A DNA stretch of 64,000 nucleotides from Pseudonocardia sp. T1-2H (GTDB lineage: Bacteria; Actinomycetota; Actinomycetes; Mycobacteriales; Pseudonocardiaceae): positions 5,022,001-5,086,000 of the forward strand of contig NZ_JBBPCL010000001.1 of the NCBI RefSeq assembly GCF_038039215.1, read 5' to 3'. The notes under the pieces were generated by a model that worked only from the letters and a program-made list of their open reading frames with translations, was not told the origin of the DNA and ran no database searches. Within the stretch, counting starts at the first letter, position 1. Every line of letters starts with the position of its first letter. The translations under genes were made by a program, and so were the position numbers. Below are positions 59,652 through 64,000 of the stretch, one piece after another.

Positions 59652-60956
59652 TCAGGTCAGCTCGCGTCCCTTCGTCTCGGGGGTGAGGAGGGTGGTGATC
59701 AGCCCGATCGACACGAGAACGATCATGTAGAGGGCGAAGACCCACTGCAGGTCGTGCGAGGTCAGCCAGGTCAGGACATAGGGCGCGGTGCCGCCGAAGA
59801 TGGCGACGATGAACGAGTAGGGCACCCCGATCCCGGAGGCCCGCACCGCCGTGGGGAACAGCTCGGCGAAGTAGGCGGGCATGATCCCGACGAAGGCGCC
59901 GAGGAAGAACAGCGCGATCATCATAATCAGGGTCAGCCGCAGCGCGGAGTCGTTGAGCGCGTTGAGCAGCGGGAACGACAGCAGCACGAACGCAATGCCG
60001 TAGGTGAGGAAGACCGGTTTGCGGCCGAAGCGGTCCGACAGCTTTCCCCAGAGCGGCAGCGTGATCATGAAGAAGACGTTGGCGATGACGCTGCCCCAGA
60101 GCGCACCGCTCGCCGGCACGCCCTTGGCGCTGATCGCGAATCCGGACACTCCGACGGCCCAGATGTAGTAGACGACGGTGACGCCGAGGCTCAGCCCCAG
60201 GATCCGGGCGAGGCTGACCTTGTTCCGGGCCAGGCCGCGGAGAAGCTCGCGGGTGCTGCGGCTCGTGGAGGCGTCGTCATCCTGTTCGGCGAAGGCCTCG
60301 GTCTCGGGGAGGCTTCGACGGAGGTAGAGCCCGACGATTCCGAGGAGGCCGCCGACGAGGAACGGGATCCGCCAGGCCCAGTCCCGGAGGGTGTCGGTGC
60401 CGAGCACGCTCGTGGCTCCGGCGCCGATCAGGGAGGCGAGGACGATCCCGGCGGTGACGGAGATGTAGAGGCTGGTGGACCAGAGCCCGCGGCGGGCGCG
60501 GGGGGCGATCTCGGCGATGTAGGTGTAGGACGCCGCGATCTCGCCTCCGTGGGCGAGCCCCTGGCCGAGCCGGGCCAGGACGAGGATGACTGCTGCCCAG
60601 ATACCGACGCTCGCATGGGTGGGGGCGACGCCGATGACCAGGCTCCCGGCCGCCATGAGCAGCATCGAGGTGGTCATGGAGAACCGGCGGCCGCGACGGT
60701 CGGCCAGCCACCCGAACACGAACCCGCCGATGGGTCGCATGAAGAACCCGACGGCGAACACGGCGAGGGTCGACAACAGGGCCCCGGTGGGGCTGTCGTC
60801 GACGAAGAACTGGGCGGCGAAGAACGGAGCGAAGATCGCGTAGACGCTCCAGTCGTACCACTCCAGGGTGTTGCCGACCCCGGCTCCGAGGAGGGTGCGG
60901 AACGGGTGCTGAACTGCGGGTGCGATGTGCTCGGGGGTCTGACTTGGAGCCGACAT
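59652..60956 (-). CDS. MFS transporter, metabolite:H+ symporter group
   Basis: 434 aa with 12 predicted membrane helices. The start AGVGNTLEWYDWSVYAIFAP, the loop motif GWLADRRGRRFSM and LGQGLAHGGEIAASYTYIAE are typical of the MHS family (ShiA/KgtP/ProP-like), which imports carboxylates, aromatic acids or betaines with protons. GGAGGG precedes the ATG at 60956. It starts 17 bp after the flavoprotein gene, so it is third in an operon with a dehydrogenase and an aldehyde dehydrogenase and likely imports their substrate. Confidence 0.88.
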   Translation of the reverse strand: MSAPSQTPEHIAPAVQHPFRTLLGAGVGNTLEWYDWSVYAIFAPFFAAQFFVDDSPTGALLSTLAVFAVGFFMRPIGGFVFGWLADRRGRRFSMTTSMLLMAAGSLVIGVAPTHASVGIWAAVILVLARLGQGLAHGGEIAASYTYIAEIAPRARRGLWSTSLYISVTAGIVLASLIGAGATSVLGTDTLRDWAWRIPFLVGGLLGIVGLYLRRSLPETEAFAEQDDDASTSRSTRELLRGLARNKVSLARILGLSLGVTVVYYIWAVGVSGFAISAKGVPASGALWGSVIANVFFMITLPLWGKLSDRFGRKPVFLTYGIAFVLLSFPLLNALNDSALRLTLIMMIALFFLGAFVGIMPAYFAELFPTAVRASGIGVPYSFIVAIFGGTAPYVLTWLTSHDLQWVFALYMIVLVSIGLITTLLTPETKGRELT

Positions 60957-60973
60957 TGGCCCTCCAGATGAGG

Positions 60974-62374
60974 TCAGGTGGTGGCGGCCGGGGCCGCGGT
61001 GGACGCGGCGCCGGTGCGGGCGGCGTCGATGCCCGCGGTGCGACCGAAGATCATTCCGCGGAGCACGGAGGTTCCGCCGGGGTACTTGCCGTGGTAGAGC
61101 CCGGTGCATTCGCCTGCGGCATAGAGCCCGGCGATCGTGGAGCCGTCGTCACGGACGACGCGTGCGCGGTCGTCGGTGGCCAGACCACCGAAGGTGAACA
61201 CGATCGCGCAGGAGACGGGCCAGGCCCGGAACGGCGGTGCGGCCAGCGGCACGGCCCAGTTGCTCTTGCGCGGTTCCAGCCCGGTGGTGGCCAGTCCGTC
61301 GGGTCGGCGCCAGTCGAACTCGCCCTCGCCCGTGGCCGCGTTGAAGGCCGTGACGGTGGAGGTGAGGGCATCGACCGGAAGACCGGTCGCGTCGGCGAGT
61401 TCGTCGAGGGTCTCGGCGACCACCGGTTTGACGCCGGTGAGCAGCCCTCGCTCGCGGTCGGTGACGCGGTCGAGTTGCGTGTCGGTGATGAACCAGGCCG
61501 TTCCCCCGTCGCGGGCCCAGACGGCCCGGGCAGTCGCTTCGTAGGTCTCGTCGACCGTGCCGCGCCCCTCGTCGACGAACCGCTCGGCGTGCCGGTCCAC
61601 GAGGATCCCGTAAGGAAAGACCATCACCAGTGCTTCGGCGTCGGCACTACGGGGGTCGACGGGCTCGGCATGGAAGGAGTCCCACTGCCCGGCGCGGGCG
61701 GCGCCGGCGTCGAGCGCCATGCGGATTCCCTCGCCGCGGTTGCCGTGCACGCTCGGCGCGATCGGCAGCAGGGTGGACGCGTCGCGACCGAGCGCCTCGG
61801 TGAGGAACTCCGGGTCGCCCTCGAACCCGCCGGACGCGATCACCACCGAACCTGCCGCAATGCTCCCCGGCCCCTCGGGCCCGCTGACCCGGAGCCCGGT
61901 GATCTGCTGCCCCTCGATGACGAGGCTCTCGGCGGTGGTGCAGTAGCGGAACTCGACACCCAGTTTCCGAGCGGCCGGGCGCAACGCGGACAGCAGGGCC
62001 TCGCCTCCGCCGTGAGGCTGCAGCCGAGGCCGGGCGCTGTTGATGAAGTACGTGGGGAACCGGCGGAAGCGGGCGCCGTGGCCCTGGATCCACTCCATCG
62101 TCTCGGGCAGCCGCTCGAGCAGTTCATCGACGTACCAGCGGGGAGTGCGGCCGTCGGAGAAGCCGACCAGATCGTCGACGAACGTCGGATCCGGCTCGTA
62201 GACGTCGTCGAGCCGGAAGTACGCCGAGGTCCATCGGGTGTTGCCGCCGGCCTCGGACTCGGCGGCCCGGTCCACGACCAGGACACGCGCGCCTTCTTCG
62301 GCCGCGGCGACCGCGGCCGACAGGCCCGCGATCCCGGAGCCGACCACCACGACGTCGTAGGGGTTCTCGCTCAT
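60974..62374 (-). CDS. FAD-dependent oxidoreductase (fumarate-reductase/TcuA-like)
   Basis: 466 aa. N-terminal dinucleotide motif DVVVVGSGIAGLSAAVAAAE, GGNTRWTSAYFRLDD, substrate-domain GGGEALLSALRPAARKLGVE and C-terminal GLYAAGECTGLYHGKYPGGT with SVLRGMIFGRTAG. It fits the fumarate-reductase flavoprotein family, closest in style to tricarballylate dehydrogenase or 3-ketosteroid dehydrogenase-like enzymes, which introduce or reduce a double bond next to a carbonyl. It sits 13 bp after the aldehyde dehydrogenase gene. GAGGAAC precedes the ATG. Confidence 0.85.
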   Translation of the reverse strand: MSENPYDVVVVGSGIAGLSAAVAAAEEGARVLVVDRAAESEAGGNTRWTSAYFRLDDVYEPDPTFVDDLVGFSDGRTPRWYVDELLERLPETMEWIQGHGARFRRFPTYFINSARPRLQPHGGGEALLSALRPAARKLGVEFRYCTTAESLVIEGQQITGLRVSGPEGPGSIAAGSVVIASGGFEGDPEFLTEALGRDASTLLPIAPSVHGNRGEGIRMALDAGAARAGQWDSFHAEPVDPRSADAEALVMVFPYGILVDRHAERFVDEGRGTVDETYEATARAVWARDGGTAWFITDTQLDRVTDRERGLLTGVKPVVAETLDELADATGLPVDALTSTVTAFNAATGEGEFDWRRPDGLATTGLEPRKSNWAVPLAAPPFRAWPVSCAIVFTFGGLATDDRARVVRDDGSTIAGLYAAGECTGLYHGKYPGGTSVLRGMIFGRTAGIDAARTGAASTAAPAATT

Positions 62375-62387
62375 GGTTCCTCGCTCC

Positions 62388-63917
62388 TCAGGCACGCGGG
62401 TTGAAGGGGTCCTTGACACCCTGACCGGTGTCGACCCAGACGCTCTTCTCCTCGGTGTAGGCGTGGAGCGCGTCGGGGCCGTTCTCCCGGCCGACACCGC
62501 TCTGCTTGTAGCCGCCGAACGGGGTGGCGTAGCCGGTCTTGCGGTAGTTGTTGATCCAGACCGTGCCCGCGCGGAGCTTGCCGGCGACCCGGTGCGCGCG
62601 CTGCACATTTCCGGTCCACACGCCCGCGGCGAGGCCGAACTCGGTGTCGTTCGCCACCTTGATCGCGTCGGCCTCGTCGGTGAACCGCAGGACGGAGGCG
62701 ATGGGGCCGAAGACCTCCTCGCGGGCGATCGTCATGTCGTTGGTGACGTCGGCGAACACGGTGGGCCGCACGAACAGCCCGTTCGGCAGGTCCGCGACGG
62801 TGGCCGGAACTCCCCCGGCGACGAGTCGGGCGCCCTCGGCCTTCGCCACGTCGATGTAGTGCAGGACCTTCTCCAGCTGGGCCTGGTTGGCGATCGTGCC
62901 CATCTGGGTGGTGTCGTCCTGCGGGTTGCCGACCACGATCGCCTCGGCGCGCCGGGCGAGCTCGTCGACGACCCGGTCGTAGATCTCGTCCTGCACCAGG
63001 ATCCGCGACCCGGCCATGCAGGTCTGGCCACTGGCGCCGAAGATCCCCGCGATCACGCCGTTGATCGCGGTGTCCACATCGGCGTCGGCGAAGACGATGT
63101 TCGGGGACTTCCCGCCCAGTTCCAGCGACAGGCTCTTCAGCGACTTCCCCGCCTGCGAGGCGATCGCCTGCCCCGTCGCGGTCGACCCCGTGAAAGCGAT
63201 CTTGTCGATCTCCGGGTGCCCCGTCAGGGCCGTGCCCGAGGGCCGGCCGAGCCCGGTCACGACGTTGAACACGCCCGGGGGCAGGCCGCACTCGGCGGCG
63301 ATCTCGGCCAGCCGCAGCGTCGAGACCGGCGTGATCTCCGACGGCTTCGCCACCACCGTGCACCCAGCTGCGAGCGCCGGGCCAAGCTTCCAGATCAGCA
63401 GCAGCAGCGGCGAGTTCCACGGCGTGATCGCGGCGACGACGCCCAGCGGTTCGCGGACCGTGTAGTTGATGATGTCGGTCAGGTGCAGCGGGTTGGTGTG
63501 CCCCGCGGGCATCTGCGCCAGCCCGGCGTAGTAGGTGAAGTACTCCGGCAGCAGCTTGGCCTGCCCGTACATCTCGCGGTAGAGCTTCCCGTTCTCCCGC
63601 ACCTGCAGCGCCGCGAGTTCCTCGGCGTGCTCCCCGACGGCCTGGCCGAACCGCACCAGGAACGCGGCGCGGTCCGCGGCCCGCCAGGTCGGCCAGGGGC
63701 CCTCCTCGAAGGCCCGACGCGCGCTGTGCACCGCGCGGTCCACATCGTCGACCGACGCGTCCGGGACCTGAGCCCAGACCTCACCGGTTGCCGGGTCGTC
63801 GACATCGACGTATCCGGGACCCGACGGCTCCACGAAGGCGTTGTCGATGAACAAGCCGTAGCGCGCGGGCGGGGCCTGCGGCGGACGGGCAACCGCGGTG
63901 TCGGCGGCGTGAGACAT
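62388..63917 (-). CDS. Aldehyde dehydrogenase family protein
   Basis: 509 aa, full length. Cofactor region AITPWNSPLLLLIWKLGPAL and FTGSTATGQAIA, catalytic Glu in LSLELGGKSPNIVF (near residue 267) and catalytic Cys in GASGQTCMAGSR (near 300), C-terminal TPFGGYKQSGVGREN. It oxidises an aldehyde to the acid with NAD(P). It is the first gene of a three-gene operon with the flavoprotein and MFS transporter. Confidence 0.93.
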   Translation of the reverse strand: MSHAADTAVARPPQAPPARYGLFIDNAFVEPSGPGYVDVDDPATGEVWAQVPDASVDDVDRAVHSARRAFEEGPWPTWRAADRAAFLVRFGQAVGEHAEELAALQVRENGKLYREMYGQAKLLPEYFTYYAGLAQMPAGHTNPLHLTDIINYTVREPLGVVAAITPWNSPLLLLIWKLGPALAAGCTVVAKPSEITPVSTLRLAEIAAECGLPPGVFNVVTGLGRPSGTALTGHPEIDKIAFTGSTATGQAIASQAGKSLKSLSLELGGKSPNIVFADADVDTAINGVIAGIFGASGQTCMAGSRILVQDEIYDRVVDELARRAEAIVVGNPQDDTTQMGTIANQAQLEKVLHYIDVAKAEGARLVAGGVPATVADLPNGLFVRPTVFADVTNDMTIAREEVFGPIASVLRFTDEADAIKVANDTEFGLAAGVWTGNVQRAHRVAGKLRAGTVWINNYRKTGYATPFGGYKQSGVGRENGPDALHAYTEEKSVWVDTGQGVKDPFNPRA

Positions 63918-63960
63918 GCCAGAGCCTTTCTTCGAGATCGGTGAACGACAAGGACGCTAG

Positions 63961-63990
63961 CCGATTGCCCCACAATCGGGCAATGGGGCA
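63961..63990. promoter_or_regulatory. Nested palindromes upstream of the ALDH operon
   Basis: Three overlapping perfect inverted repeats: CCGATTG/CAATCGG (63961-63967, 63973-63979), ATTGCCC/GGGCAAT (63964-63970, 63978-63984) and TGCCCCA/TGGGGCA (63966-63972, 63984-63990). They begin 44 bp upstream of the ALDH start and are probably an operator, maybe for a regulator encoded just beyond the window. Confidence 0.6.
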
Positions 63991-64000
63991 GTTGGGCCAT

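Overview
The window is about 70% GC, uses many GTG starts and ATGA/GTGA stop-start overlaps, and carries actinobacterial families (ECF41 sigma factor, class F sortase, LAL regulators, DUF5997). It looks like the chromosome of a soil or pollutant-degrading actinomycete, possibly Pseudonocardia or a relative. That genus call is inference.

1-14.9 kb is accessory DNA with much decay. It holds a carboxymuconolactone decarboxylase end next to an ECF41 sigma factor, a metal-dependent cyclase, a Baeyer-Villiger-type monooxygenase followed by a broken beta-lactamase-fold esterase, and a frameshifted LuxR/LAL regulator. It also has a nitronate monooxygenase, a NAD(P)-binding reductase, two IS5-family elements, a 281-bp internally deleted IS, and remnants of GntR, AraC, SDR, ThDP-enzyme and AtuA-like genes.

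14.9-32.5 kb is a mixed region. It contains an RsbU/SpoIIE phosphatase and a cell-surface operon on the minus strand: a DUF3494 ice-binding-like wall protein with Thr-rich and Gly-Gly-Pro repeats, a class F sortase, a transglycosylase/NlpC-P60 hydrolase and a small protein. Next come an XRE-like regulator, an AI-2E family permease, a lipid kinase, a frameshifted acyl desaturase, DUF5997 with a LysR effector-domain protein, a MetX-like alpha/beta hydrolase, and a decayed redox operon (ApbE, ferric-reductase-like, NuoF-like, ferredoxin).

32.7-59.3 kb is the highlight: a C1/N1 catabolic island bounded on both sides by the same 17-bp IS end. At its left edge are a broken tyrosine integrase and the 3' half of a tRNA-Gly(TCC). 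It carries a HhH-GPD-like protein, an ornithine cyclodeaminase homologue, a TetR-controlled Rieske oxygenase, and a complete N-methylglutamate pathway (mgsABC, gmaS, mgdABCD) with a divergent GntR regulator. It also carries two separate N,N-dimethylformamidase operons (small plus large subunit) with a PucR-type regulator between them. The first dmf operon also has a Rieske-fold protein lacking key ligands and a DNA-methylase-like protein. Together the genes would cleave N-alkylformamides to formate and (di)methylamine, then move the methyl carbon of methylamine onto glutamate and release it as a C1 unit.

59.3-64.0 kb starts with an IS remnant and continues with an MFS transporter, a flavoprotein oxidoreductase and an aldehyde dehydrogenase in one operon, preceded by nested palindromes at the window edge.

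Several genes are broken by a single base near G or C runs, so sequencing error and true pseudogenization cannot be told apart here.
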